Shown in pieces: positions 1 to 5,421 of a stretch of 6,879 nucleotides of DNA. The notes beneath the pieces are model-generated. The model was not told where the DNA came from and did not search any database. It saw only the letters and a program-made list of their open reading frames with translations. Within the stretch, counting starts at the first letter, position 1. Each line of letters begins with the position of its first letter. Both the position numbers and the translations under genes were made by a program. This stretch comes from an uncultured Methanobrevibacter sp. (GTDB lineage: Archaea > Methanobacteriota > Methanobacteria > Methanobacteriales > Methanobacteriaceae). The stretch is taken from assembly GCA_904501935.1 (NCBI GenBank), contig CAJGDA010000085.1, forward strand, positions 1 through 6,879, written 5' to 3'.

Positions 1-1095
1 ATGTATGCACTCATGTCCACTGTAACGGAGTATGCTACTTCCATGGGTTCAACAGCCACTATTGCAGGATTAGTGTCTGGAATATATGTATTTGGAGGGC
101 TTTGTTCCAGAATTTATTCCGGTGATGCCCTTGAAAGAATTGGTTGGAAGAAGATTGCATTAATATTTATGGGCATTCACTTTCTGGCTTGTCTCTTATA
201 TTTTCTTGTAAACAATGTTACAACATTGATAATTATCAGATTCATTCACGGGGTTGGATTTGGAGCCTCAGCAAATGCAATTGTAACTATCGCTTCTGCA
301 ATTCTACCTCAAAAGCGTTTTGGCGAAGCATTCGGATACTTTATGCTTGGAACAACATTGGCTGTTGGTCTAGGCCCTTACATTGGGGGCTTTGCATATG
401 ACAATGCGGGTTCTACAGGATGCTTCTTATTAGCTGCTGTATTTTCAGCAATTGCATTAGTTTGCATGTGCTTCATTGATGTAAGCCATCAGGATCCTGC
501 AAACAATCCATCTGATACTAAAAAAAATTCATATTCAGGCATTGAAAGAATTTTAGAGTTCAAAGCCATTCCTGTTTCATTATTCACCGCTCTTACAAGC
601 CTAGGTTATGTCTCCCTATTATCTTTTTACAGGCTTTATGCAGTTGAAGTCAGTTTGACTGGCATATTCTCATGGTTTTTTATTATTTACTCAATCTGCC
701 TGGTTTTATCAAGGCCGATTGCAGGCAGAATCCAAGACAGAGGAGGAGATTTAATTGTCTGTGTAGTGGGTATTGTTGCACAAAGCATTGGGCTTTTGCT
801 AATTGCTTTAATCCCGTCTACACTCACAGTCATCTTGTGTGCAATAGGCGCCGCTTTAGGATTCGGTACACTTAACTCTGCTTGCACTACAATCATTACA
901 AGAAACTCTACTCAGGAACGTCGTTCCTATGCGCTTTCAACATTTTTCATATTCTGTGATGCAACAATGGGTTTTGGACCTGCATTATTAGGTTGTTTTG
1001 TATCTGCAAGCACAGGTTATGCTCCTTTGTATTTCATATCCTCAATAATAACAATATTGGCACTGCCGATTTGTTTATACGCTTTGAGAAATTAG
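1..1095 (+). CDS. MFS transporter, drug:H+ antiporter-like (5' end outside the window)
   Basis: Integral membrane secondary transporter of the major facilitator superfamily, probably exporting a small molecule; the substrate cannot be read from the sequence. The visible 364 residues start with a short polar stretch, then hydrophobic segments at about 20-38, 51-71, 73-99, 110-133 and 138-160, a polar central loop (161-188), and six more segments to residue 361. That is eleven helices, so helix 1 is missing and the real start most likely lies upstream; the ATG at base 1 is then internal. Motif A is recognisable after the first visible helix (GDALERIGWKK, 41-51), with a half-site in the second half (GRIQDRGG, 242-249). 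GPYIGG (125-130) in the fifth helix matches the end of motif C, which is typical of drug antiporters. A carboxymuconolactone decarboxylase-like gene follows 35 bases later on the same strand. Family is secure, substrate unknown. Confidence 0.9.
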   Translation: MYALMSTVTEYATSMGSTATIAGLVSGIYVFGGLCSRIYSGDALERIGWKKIALIFMGIHFLACLLYFLVNNVTTLIIIRFIHGVGFGASANAIVTIASAILPQKRFGEAFGYFMLGTTLAVGLGPYIGGFAYDNAGSTGCFLLAAVFSAIALVCMCFIDVSHQDPANNPSDTKKNSYSGIERILEFKAIPVSLFTALTSLGYVSLLSFYRLYAVEVSLTGIFSWFFIIYSICLVLSRPIAGRIQDRGGDLIVCVVGIVAQSIGLLLIALIPSTLTVILCAIGAALGFGTLNSACTTIITRNSTQERRSYALSTFFIFCDATMGFGPALLGCFVSASTGYAPLYFISSIITILALPICLYALRN

Positions 1096-1113
1096 AAAAT
1101 AGTATTAACTTTA

Positions 1114-1127
1114 TTTTATAGACTATT
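1114..1127. repeat. 14-base direct repeat, copy 1
   Basis: TTTTATAGACTATT lies just before the start of the CMD-family gene and recurs exactly at 3695-3708 between tag and the aldo/keto reductase. The core ATAG-A-CTAT is a small inverted repeat. Both copies are in gene-start regions, so a shared regulator site is possible. In DNA this AT-rich a chance match is also possible. Confidence 0.4.
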
Positions 1128-1130
1128 TTC

Positions 1131-1850
1131 ATGAATGATTTATTCAAGTATTTCAATAAGTTTGAAAAAAACGATCCTGAATTTTATGAAATCTTTAAGA
1201 ATTTTGCTTATGGAGAAGTCTTTGAATATTCCACATTGACTGAAAAGGAATCTATTTTGGTTACTTTAGCCTGTCTGATTTCATGTCAATCACCGAAAGC
1301 ATTTAAAAAGATTTTGAGAGCCGCCTTAGATATAAACATCACACCTGTTGAGGTAAAGGAATTATTGTACCAGTCCGTTCCATATGTCGGCTTTGCAAGA
1401 GCCCACAACTTCTTCGGTGTTGTAACTAAAGTTTTTGATAAGAAAGGAATAGAGTATCCTTTGGAGCCACAATCAAATACAAATCCTGAAAATAGGCATG
1501 AAAAAGGTCGTGAACTTCAAGATAAGTATTTTGGGGCTGAAATGATTCAAATGATGAATGATAATACTCCTGATGGTCAAAAACATTTCAACAAATTTCT
1601 GGAAGGATTCTGTTTCGGCGATTTCTACACCCGAAATGGTTTAAATGACTCTCAAAGGGAACTGATTACATTTGTTTTCATTGCTTCTTTAGGGGGCTGT
1701 GAAAATCAATTGAGAGGTCATGTTCAAGGCAATTTAACTGTCGGAAATGACAAAGAAAAATTAATCTCAGCAATTACCGTAATAATGCCTTACATAGGTT
1801 TTCCAAGGACTTTAAACGCATTGGCGATAGTCAACGAAATTTGCGATTAA
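1131..1850 (+). CDS. Carboxymuconolactone decarboxylase/AhpD-like protein, two CMD domains
   Basis: Cytosolic all-helical protein of the CMD/AhpD family, whose members are thiol-dependent peroxidase partners or decarboxylases. In an archaeal context a thiol-redox role is more likely than aromatic degradation. The 239 residues hold two CMD repeats. The first (about 20-105) has the LTEKE...LVTLACLISC opening and PYVGFARAHN ending. The second (about 150-236) has LNDSQRELITFVFIASLGGCENQL and PYIGFPRTLNAL. The second repeat keeps Cys190 and His197 (C-E-N-Q-L-R-G-H), the usual active-site pair. The first repeat has Cys48 and Cys52 but no His at the matching place, so it looks catalytically degenerate. 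ATG 1131 is the only usable start, because an in-frame TAG lies at 1119-1121. No ribosome binding site precedes it, so translation may depend on read-through from the transporter gene 35 bases upstream. The stop codon overlaps the A run that serves the convergent terminator. Confidence 0.88.
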   Translation: MNDLFKYFNKFEKNDPEFYEIFKNFAYGEVFEYSTLTEKESILVTLACLISCQSPKAFKKILRAALDINITPVEVKELLYQSVPYVGFARAHNFFGVVTKVFDKKGIEYPLEPQSNTNPENRHEKGRELQDKYFGAEMIQMMNDNTPDGQKHFNKFLEGFCFGDFYTRNGLNDSQRELITFVFIASLGGCENQLRGHVQGNLTVGNDKEKLISAITVIMPYIGFPRTLNALAIVNEICD

Positions 1851-1861
1851 AAAAAGAAGAG

Positions 1862-1885
1862 TATTAATGTTTTTTAACATTAATA
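1862..1885. terminator. Bidirectional hairpin terminator between convergent genes
   Basis: Perfect 10-bp stem (TATTAATGTT at 1862-1871 with AACATTAATA at 1876-1885) around a TTTT loop. It fills the 29-base gap between the CMD-family gene (+) and the PPOX gene (-). The right arm overlaps the PPOX stop codon (1880-1882). On the minus strand the stem is followed by CTCTTC and then seven T (plus-strand A run 1849-1855), a good layout for termination. That A run overlaps the stop codon of the plus-strand gene. On the plus strand the loop and stem give a run of six T (1870-1875). Confidence 0.7.
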
Positions 1886-2287
1886 TTTAAATTCATAGGA
1901 TTCTTCGATAGCGAACATGTTTCTGAATTCGGCTGTTGCATCATTGAGGAAGAATACTCCCATTTCCCAGTTGTTTGCTTTGTATGCTTCAGCTATTTCA
2001 GGCATCAATTCGAATGCTTTTTCAACAACTGCATCATTTCCAGTTAAGTCAGCAGTTCCGTAGTATCTTAAAAAGTGTTCATCATCCCATGCAGCTATTT
2101 CCACATTTGGATTTGCTTCCATCTGTTTGTAAACCTCTTTATGTTTTCCAACTCCAAAGTAAATTTTATCTTCAAATAATAAATGGAAACCTAATGGTCT
2201 TACTTTTGGTTTGTCTTCGTTTACAGTTGCAAGGTAAAATACTTGGGCTTTTGTTAAAAGTTCGTCTACTTTTTGTATATCTGACAT
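1880..2287 (-). CDS. PPOX-type FMN/F420-binding split-barrel protein
   Basis: Small cytosolic protein (135 aa) of the pyridoxamine 5'-phosphate oxidase-like split-barrel superfamily, which binds FMN, F420 or heme and acts in redox reactions. The substrate is unknown; a true pyridoxamine phosphate oxidase is unlikely at this length. Family signatures are the N-terminal strand pair FYLATVNEDKPKVRPLGF (17-34), the LLFEDKIYFGVGKHKEVYKQM segment (36-56), and NPNVEIAAW (59-67) followed by RYYGTADL (74-81), all typical of short PPOX proteins of anaerobes. The start is set by a good ribosome binding site, GAGGTG, five bases before the ATG. A promoter and a 21-base palindrome lie just upstream, and a hairpin terminator overlaps its stop codon, so it is a single-gene unit. 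F420 binding is conceivable in a methanogen but cannot be decided from sequence alone. Confidence 0.88.
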   Translation of the reverse strand: MSDIQKVDELLTKAQVFYLATVNEDKPKVRPLGFHLLFEDKIYFGVGKHKEVYKQMEANPNVEIAAWDDEHFLRYYGTADLTGNDAVVEKAFELMPEIAEAYKANNWEMGVFFLNDATAEFRNMFAIEESYEFKY

Positions 2288-2292
2288 TTTTA

Positions 2293-2298
2293 CACCTC
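2293..2298 (-). promoter_or_regulatory. Ribosome binding site of the PPOX gene
   Basis: GAGGTG on the minus strand, five bases before ATG (2287), complementary to the 3' end of archaeal 16S rRNA (CACCTC). It fixes the start codon. Confidence 0.75.
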
Positions 2299-2305
2299 TA
2301 GTTCT

Positions 2306-2326
2306 ATATTAAATTCAATTTAATAT
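2306..2326. promoter_or_regulatory. Perfect 21-base palindrome, operator candidate for the PPOX gene
   Basis: Arms ATATTAAATT (2306-2315) and AATTTAATAT (2317-2326) flank a single C at 2316, with all ten pairs matching. It lies between the predicted PPOX transcription start (about 2328) and its ribosome binding site, where a bound repressor would block the polymerase. It could instead fold as a weak AT hairpin in the leader. Base composition makes AT palindromes commoner here, but a perfect ten-base arm is notable. Confidence 0.5.
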
Positions 2327-2350
2327 TTCTATTTTTTTATTTTCAGCAGA

Positions 2351-2360
2351 CATATATTTT
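2351..2360 (-). promoter_or_regulatory. Candidate box A (TATA) of the PPOX gene
   Basis: AAAATATATG on the minus strand, preceded by an A-rich stretch (the BRE-like side). Its centre is about 27 bases before 2328, which predicts a start of transcription there and a leader of about 40 bases holding the palindrome and the ribosome binding site. Placed by pattern only. Confidence 0.45.
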
Positions 2361-2446
2361 TTTTAAATTTTTTAAGCTTTTGTTGGTCAGTGAAATATGC
2401 ATGCATCTAAATAGTAGTTCATAAAGAATATTACATAATACCTTTT

Positions 2447-2453
2447 AAGGTGA
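2447..2453 (+). promoter_or_regulatory. Ribosome binding site of the FmdE-family gene
   Basis: AAGGTGA ends four bases before ATG 2458 and fixes the start. No convincing box A was found between 2361 and 2440; the A/T tracts at 2355-2375 and CTAAATAG at 2407-2414 are weak candidates. Confidence 0.75.
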
Positions 2454-2457
2454 AATT

Positions 2458-3027
2458 ATGAATGAAAAAGAGTATGATGAGCAATTAACAAAAGCGGCTA
2501 ATTTTCATGGTCACCTTTGTGGCGGAATAGCTATTGGAACAAAATTGGCCATGTATGGTCTTGAATTGCTTGGAATGGAGTTAAATAAAAAACACAAGAA
2601 TTTAATTGTGTTCTTGGAAATTGACAGGTGCATGTCTGATGCTGTTCAATCAGTTACAGGATGTTCAATGGGTAAAAGAACACTTAAACAGATGTATTAC
2701 GGTAAGTTTGCAGCTACATTTTATAATACTGATACTGGTGAAGCTTTAAGAATCACCGATGCCGATGCAAATAATAAATTCAAAGAGAAAGAAACAAAGG
2801 ATGAAATGATTGCTCGATTTAGAAACACTCCTCCAGAAGAATTGTTCAAAGTAGATAAAGTTAAGATTGAATTATCTAAGGGGGACATGCCGGGCAAACC
2901 TTACACATCTGTATTCTGCTCCGTTTGCGGTGAAAAAGTATCTGATGGTCGTCATGTTCTTAGAGGTGGAAAGCCTGTTTGTATTTCCTGTGCTGAAGAA
3001 TCATATTATGAGATAATTGAAGATTAA
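2458..3027 (+). CDS. FmdE-family protein with C-terminal zinc ribbon
   Basis: Cytosolic protein (189 aa) of the family named after subunit E of formylmethanofuran dehydrogenase. The family is larger than that enzyme, and no other fwd/fmd gene lies nearby, so a subunit role is not supported. The N-terminal domain (1 to about 140) carries the signature NFHGHLCGG (15-23) with His17, His19 and Cys21 as likely metal or cofactor ligands. A second conserved patch, DRCMSDAVQSVTGCSMGKR (56-74), includes Cys58, Cys69 and the Thr67-Gly68 pair. The C-terminal zinc ribbon (152-184) has two CxxC pairs, Cys154/Cys157 and Cys175/Cys178. Known family members bind metals at the HxHxC site; a molybdopterin- or metal-related scavenging or regulatory role is possible but unproven. 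The gene is single, divergent from the PPOX gene and convergent with tag. Confidence 0.87.
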   Translation: MNEKEYDEQLTKAANFHGHLCGGIAIGTKLAMYGLELLGMELNKKHKNLIVFLEIDRCMSDAVQSVTGCSMGKRTLKQMYYGKFAATFYNTDTGEALRITDADANNKFKEKETKDEMIARFRNTPPEELFKVDKVKIELSKGDMPGKPYTSVFCSVCGEKVSDGRHVLRGGKPVCISCAEESYYEIIED

Positions 3028-3048
3028 TCTTAAAACTTTAGTTTTTAT

Positions 3049-3098
3049 CATGTCTATCTAACTTCAAAATCAAAATGAGATATTTTTAGATAGGTATG
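3049..3098. terminator. Inverted repeat between convergent fmdE-like gene and tag, possible terminator
   Basis: CATGTCTATCTAA (3049-3061) can pair with TTAGATAGGTATG (3086-3098): eight perfect inner pairs, two G-U wobbles and three outer pairs, around a 24-base loop. It lies in the 96-base gap between two convergent genes. A run of five T (3042-3046) precedes it and six T (3119-3124) follow it on the plus strand. The long loop makes it a weaker terminator than the one at 1862-1885; a protein site is another option. Confidence 0.45.
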
Positions 3099-3123
3099 CA
3101 TTTAATCAATAATGATTTCTTTT

Positions 3124-3660
3124 TTAAAATTTGAAACAGTCTTTTTCGTGATTGTCAATAATCCCAATTGATTCGAGATAGGAATATATTATTGTGGGGC
3201 CTACAAATGTCATCCCGCGTTTCTTTAAATCTTTAGAAATGGCTGAGGATAATTCAGATTCAGTTTTAAATTCTGCTTTGATAACTTTGCCATTGGTAAA
3301 TCCCCAGATATATTCATCAAAGCTTCCAAATTCCTTTTGAATTTCAATGAATATTTTCGCGTTATTAATTGCAGAATTGATTTTGCCTTTATGGCGGATA
3401 ATCCCTTCATTCAATCGTAATTCTTCAACTTTATCTTCACCATATTCCGCTATTTTTTCATAATCGAAGTTATCAAAAGCTTTTTTGAAGTTTTCTCTCT
3501 TTTTAAGAATTGTAATCCAGGAAAGCCCTGCCTGAAATGACTCCAACACCAACATTTCAAACAATTCAAGATCCTCATGGGTAGGAACTCCCCATTCTTC
3601 ATCATGGTATCTGACATATACTTCATCATCAGTTACCCAACTGCATCGTTTAATAGTCAT
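3124..3660 (-). CDS. tag: DNA-3-methyladenine glycosylase I
   Basis: Base-excision repair enzyme that removes 3-methyladenine from alkylated DNA and starts base excision repair in the cytosol. At 178 aa it has the family's usual length (E. coli Tag is close to this). The N-terminal RCSWV (5-9) and YHDEEWGVP (18-26) are signature motifs. The zinc-binding set is complete: Cys6, His19, and His171/Cys175 in the C-terminal HEKDCF. Glu40, just before SFQAGLSW (41-48), fits the conserved acidic residue of the base pocket, and FVGPT (152-156) with the following helix completes the family pattern. The start is supported by RCSWV near the N-terminus, and no ribosome binding site precedes it; the box A position predicts a leaderless mRNA. 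The gene is monocistronic and divergent from the aldo/keto reductase. Assignment is firm. Confidence 0.96.
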   Translation of the reverse strand: MTIKRCSWVTDDEVYVRYHDEEWGVPTHEDLELFEMLVLESFQAGLSWITILKKRENFKKAFDNFDYEKIAEYGEDKVEELRLNEGIIRHKGKINSAINNAKIFIEIQKEFGSFDEYIWGFTNGKVIKAEFKTESELSSAISKDLKKRGMTFVGPTIIYSYLESIGIIDNHEKDCFKF

Positions 3661-3678
3661 AGAAATTATTATTAAAAG

Positions 3679-3694
3679 CTTTATTTAAATATAT
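3679..3694 (-). promoter_or_regulatory. Box A of tag; predicts a leaderless transcript
   Basis: The minus strand reads ATATATTTAAATAAAG, with the palindromic core TATTTAAATA at 3682-3691. The core centre is 26-27 bases before the A of the tag start codon (3660), the normal archaeal distance from TATA box to transcription start. The bases between (TTTTAATAATAATTTCT) contain no G and no possible Shine-Dalgarno. Together these suggest transcription starts at or within a base or two of the ATG. Confidence 0.6.
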
Positions 3695-3708
3695 TTTTAT
3701 AGACTATT
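3695..3708. repeat. 14-base direct repeat, copy 2
   Basis: TTTTATAGACTATT, identical to 1114-1127. It lies immediately upstream of the tag box A, where an activator could bind, and also in the upstream region of the aldo/keto reductase. Confidence 0.4.
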
Positions 3709-3790
3709 ATTCGATTAAAGGGAATTTTGATTACAAACATACTCACATTATATTCATGTTAATGAATTACCGGGATTATGTTTGATGCTG

Positions 3791-3798
3791 TTTTATAG
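3791..3798 (+). promoter_or_regulatory. Candidate box A of the aldo/keto reductase gene
   Basis: TTTTATAG, which would place the transcription start near 3819-3821 and give a leader of about 20 bases containing AGAGGGA (3830-3836), the ribosome binding site of ATG 3841. TTATATTC at about 3749-3756 is an alternative with a longer leader. Confidence 0.4.
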
Positions 3799-3840
3799 GA
3801 TAGAGGTTATTAGTACAAATTAATTTTAAAGAGGGAAATT

Positions 3841-4980
3841 ATGTCTAAATTGGGTATGGGTATGATGAGACTTCCGCTTTTGGATGAAAATGATTTTACA
3901 AATATTGATTATGAGCAGGTTAATCAAATGGTGGATGCGTACATGGATGCGGGATTCAACCATTTCGATACAGCATATGTTTATCATGAAGGTGCAGGTG
4001 AAGATGCATTTAAAAAATGCGTCGTTGAAAGATATCCTCGTGAATCATTTAAAATTGCAACAAAACTGCCATTGTTTGTAATTACTGAAGAATCACAACT
4101 GGAACCGATTTTTGCACAACAACTCAAGAATTGCGGTGTCGAGTACTTTGATTATTATATGCTGCATAATGTGAGCGGATTTACTGAAACCGCTTGGAAA
4201 AATGTGGATTTATATTCATTTATCCAGAAGAAAAAAGAAGAGGGTTTCATAAAACATATTGGATTGTCCACTCATGGGGATGCAGAATTCCTAGAAGAAA
4301 TCTTATTCGAACATCCGGAATTGGAATTTGTTTTGCTTCAGATTAATTATATCGATTGGGAAGATGAAGGAATTGAATCTAGGAAATGTTTTGAAGTTGC
4401 AAGAAAATATGGTAAGCAAGTAATGATTATGGAGCCATATAAAGGCGGATTTTTAGCTGATGTTCCTGAAGAAGCTGAAAAAATCATGAAGGAATATAAT
4501 CCTGATAGGTCAGTGGTTTCCTGGGCGATGCGATTTGTCGCTAATTTGGATGCTTGTGTTGTTCTGACTGGTGCAAGTAATCTGGAACAGCTTGAAGATA
4601 ATATTAATGAATTTAAAAATGCAGACCCATTAAATGATGATGAATATGAAATTTTAGATAAGGTTTCAGAAATCATCAACAGCAACATTACTGTGGACTG
4701 TACAAAATGCAGATATTGTGTTGATACATGTTCTGAAGAGATTGATATTGCTAAAATATTTGATTTATACAATAAACATAAAATGCTCGAACAAGATGAT
4801 TGGACACAATTCGGAAATGCATATTTGAATTATTCAAAGCTTCCGGATGTAGGAATTGCATCTGACTGCATAGAATGTGAAAACTGTATAGAGGAATGTC
4901 CTCAACAGATTAATATTCCTGAAGTATTGAAAGATGTTGCAAAGACATTTGAAACTGAAATCTATGGTTTTACACAATAG
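3841..4980 (+). CDS. Aldo/keto reductase with two C-terminal 4Fe-4S motifs
   Basis: Cytosolic oxidoreductase (379 aa) combining an aldo/keto reductase TIM barrel (about 1-275) with a ferredoxin-like tail (285-360). The full AKR catalytic tetrad is present: Asp43 and Tyr48 in HFDTAYVYH, Lys75 in ATKLP, and His109 in YMLHN. Cofactor-side motifs include GLSTH (141-145), MEPYKGG (197-203) and TGASNLEQL (243-251). The tail has Cys287/290/293/297 (CxxCxxCxxxC, without the usual following Pro) and Cys343/346/349/353 with Pro354, enough for two 4Fe-4S clusters. Such fusions are widespread in strict anaerobes; the clusters probably pass electrons between the barrel and a ferredoxin-type partner, but the natural substrate is unknown. 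The start MSKLGMGMMRLP is typical for the family and is preceded by GAGGG. The gene is single, divergent from tag, and followed by seven T (4990-4996). Confidence 0.93.
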   Translation: MSKLGMGMMRLPLLDENDFTNIDYEQVNQMVDAYMDAGFNHFDTAYVYHEGAGEDAFKKCVVERYPRESFKIATKLPLFVITEESQLEPIFAQQLKNCGVEYFDYYMLHNVSGFTETAWKNVDLYSFIQKKKEEGFIKHIGLSTHGDAEFLEEILFEHPELEFVLLQINYIDWEDEGIESRKCFEVARKYGKQVMIMEPYKGGFLADVPEEAEKIMKEYNPDRSVVSWAMRFVANLDACVVLTGASNLEQLEDNINEFKNADPLNDDEYEILDKVSEIINSNITVDCTKCRYCVDTCSEEIDIAKIFDLYNKHKMLEQDDWTQFGNAYLNYSKLPDVGIASDCIECENCIEECPQQINIPEVLKDVAKTFETEIYGFTQ

Positions 4981-4989
4981 AAAATTTCA

Positions 4990-4996
4990 TTTTTTT
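4990..4996 (+). terminator. T-run terminator after the aldo/keto reductase gene
   Basis: Seven T beginning ten bases after the stop codon, with no stable hairpin before it. Oligo-T tracts alone terminate archaeal RNA polymerase. Confidence 0.45.
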
Positions 4997-5031
4997 GAAT
5001 AAAGCAAGTTTTAATAATAATTACGAATAAA

Positions 5032-5039
5032 TTTATAAA
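5032..5039 (+). promoter_or_regulatory. Box A of the NAC-phosphoesterase operon
   Basis: TTTATAAA within AATAAATTTATAAATAG, a strong TATA match. Its centre is about 30 bases before ATG 5066, so the predicted transcription start is near 5062. GAGG (5054-5057) has good Shine-Dalgarno spacing to the ATG but would then lie outside the transcript. Either the start is a few bases upstream of the prediction, or the GAGG is accidental and the leader is about four bases. Confidence 0.55.
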
Positions 5040-5065
5040 TAGTTAATTTTATCGAGGATTAGATT

Positions 5066-5416
5066 ATGATACCTGGTATGAACAAAAAACAAATGAAACA
5101 AATGGAAAGACAAATGAAAAAGATGGGCATGAAAATGGAAGAGCTTGAAGGTGTCCGTGAAGTCATTATCCGTTTTGATGAAAAAGAATTGATTATAGAC
5201 AATCCTAGCGTAAGTTTAATGAATGTGATGGGTCAGGAAACTTACCAAGTTGACGGTAAAGCCCGTGAAGTTGAATTGGAATATGAAGTTGAAATTCCTG
5301 ATGAAGATGTTGAAATGGTAGCTAATAGTGCTAATGTCTCTGAAGAGGAAGCAAGAGCTGCTCTTGAGGAATGTAAAGGAGATCTTGCAGAAGCTATCAT
5401 GAAATTAAATCAATAG
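5066..5416 (+). CDS. Nascent polypeptide-associated complex protein (archaeal NAC)
   Basis: Ribosome-associated chaperone that binds nascent chains near the exit tunnel; in archaea it forms a homodimer in place of the eukaryotic alpha/beta pair. At 116 aa it matches the family. A Met- and Lys-rich basic N-terminal helix (MNKKQMKQMERQMKKMGMKM, 5-24) fits the ribosome-binding segment. The NAC beta-barrel domain covers about 27-70 (VREVIIRF, LIIDNPSVSLMNVMGQETYQV). An acidic linker (72-82) leads to a UBA domain at about 82-115, ending in the typical ALEECKGDLAEAIMKL. The start is supported by MIPGMN, common in archaeal NAC proteins, and by box A and GAGG upstream. It is the first gene of a two-gene unit with the metallophosphoesterase five bases downstream. 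Confidence 0.95.
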   Translation: MIPGMNKKQMKQMERQMKKMGMKMEELEGVREVIIRFDEKELIIDNPSVSLMNVMGQETYQVDGKAREVELEYEVEIPDEDVEMVANSANVSEEEARAALEECKGDLAEAIMKLNQ

Positions 5417-5421
5417 ATAAA

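Noticed and set aside
1..3. ATG at the first base as the true start of the transporter
   Set aside because: The frame lacks the first transmembrane helix that the family always has, so the coding region almost surely continues to the left.
687..896. Open frames inside the transporter gene on either strand (687-896 minus, 672-875 plus)
   Set aside because: Short shadows of a gene with clear MFS motifs.
1975..2301. Open frame of 108 codons on the plus strand
   Set aside because: Antisense to the PPOX gene, with a Leu/Gln-rich low-complexity product that is a mirror of that gene's codons.
2397..2406. ATGCATGCAT, a perfect ten-base palindrome upstream of the FmdE-like gene
   Set aside because: It could be an operator, but it is a short alternating repeat, has no second copy in the window and is not tied to a convincing promoter.
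2458..3027. Calling this gene a formylmethanofuran dehydrogenase subunit
   Set aside because: Only family-level motifs support it, and no other gene of that complex is in the window.
4347..4772. Open frame of 141 codons on the minus strand
   Set aside because: It lies wholly inside the aldo/keto reductase gene, whose catalytic tetrad and cysteines are intact; the opposite frame has no recognisable domain and no ribosome binding site.
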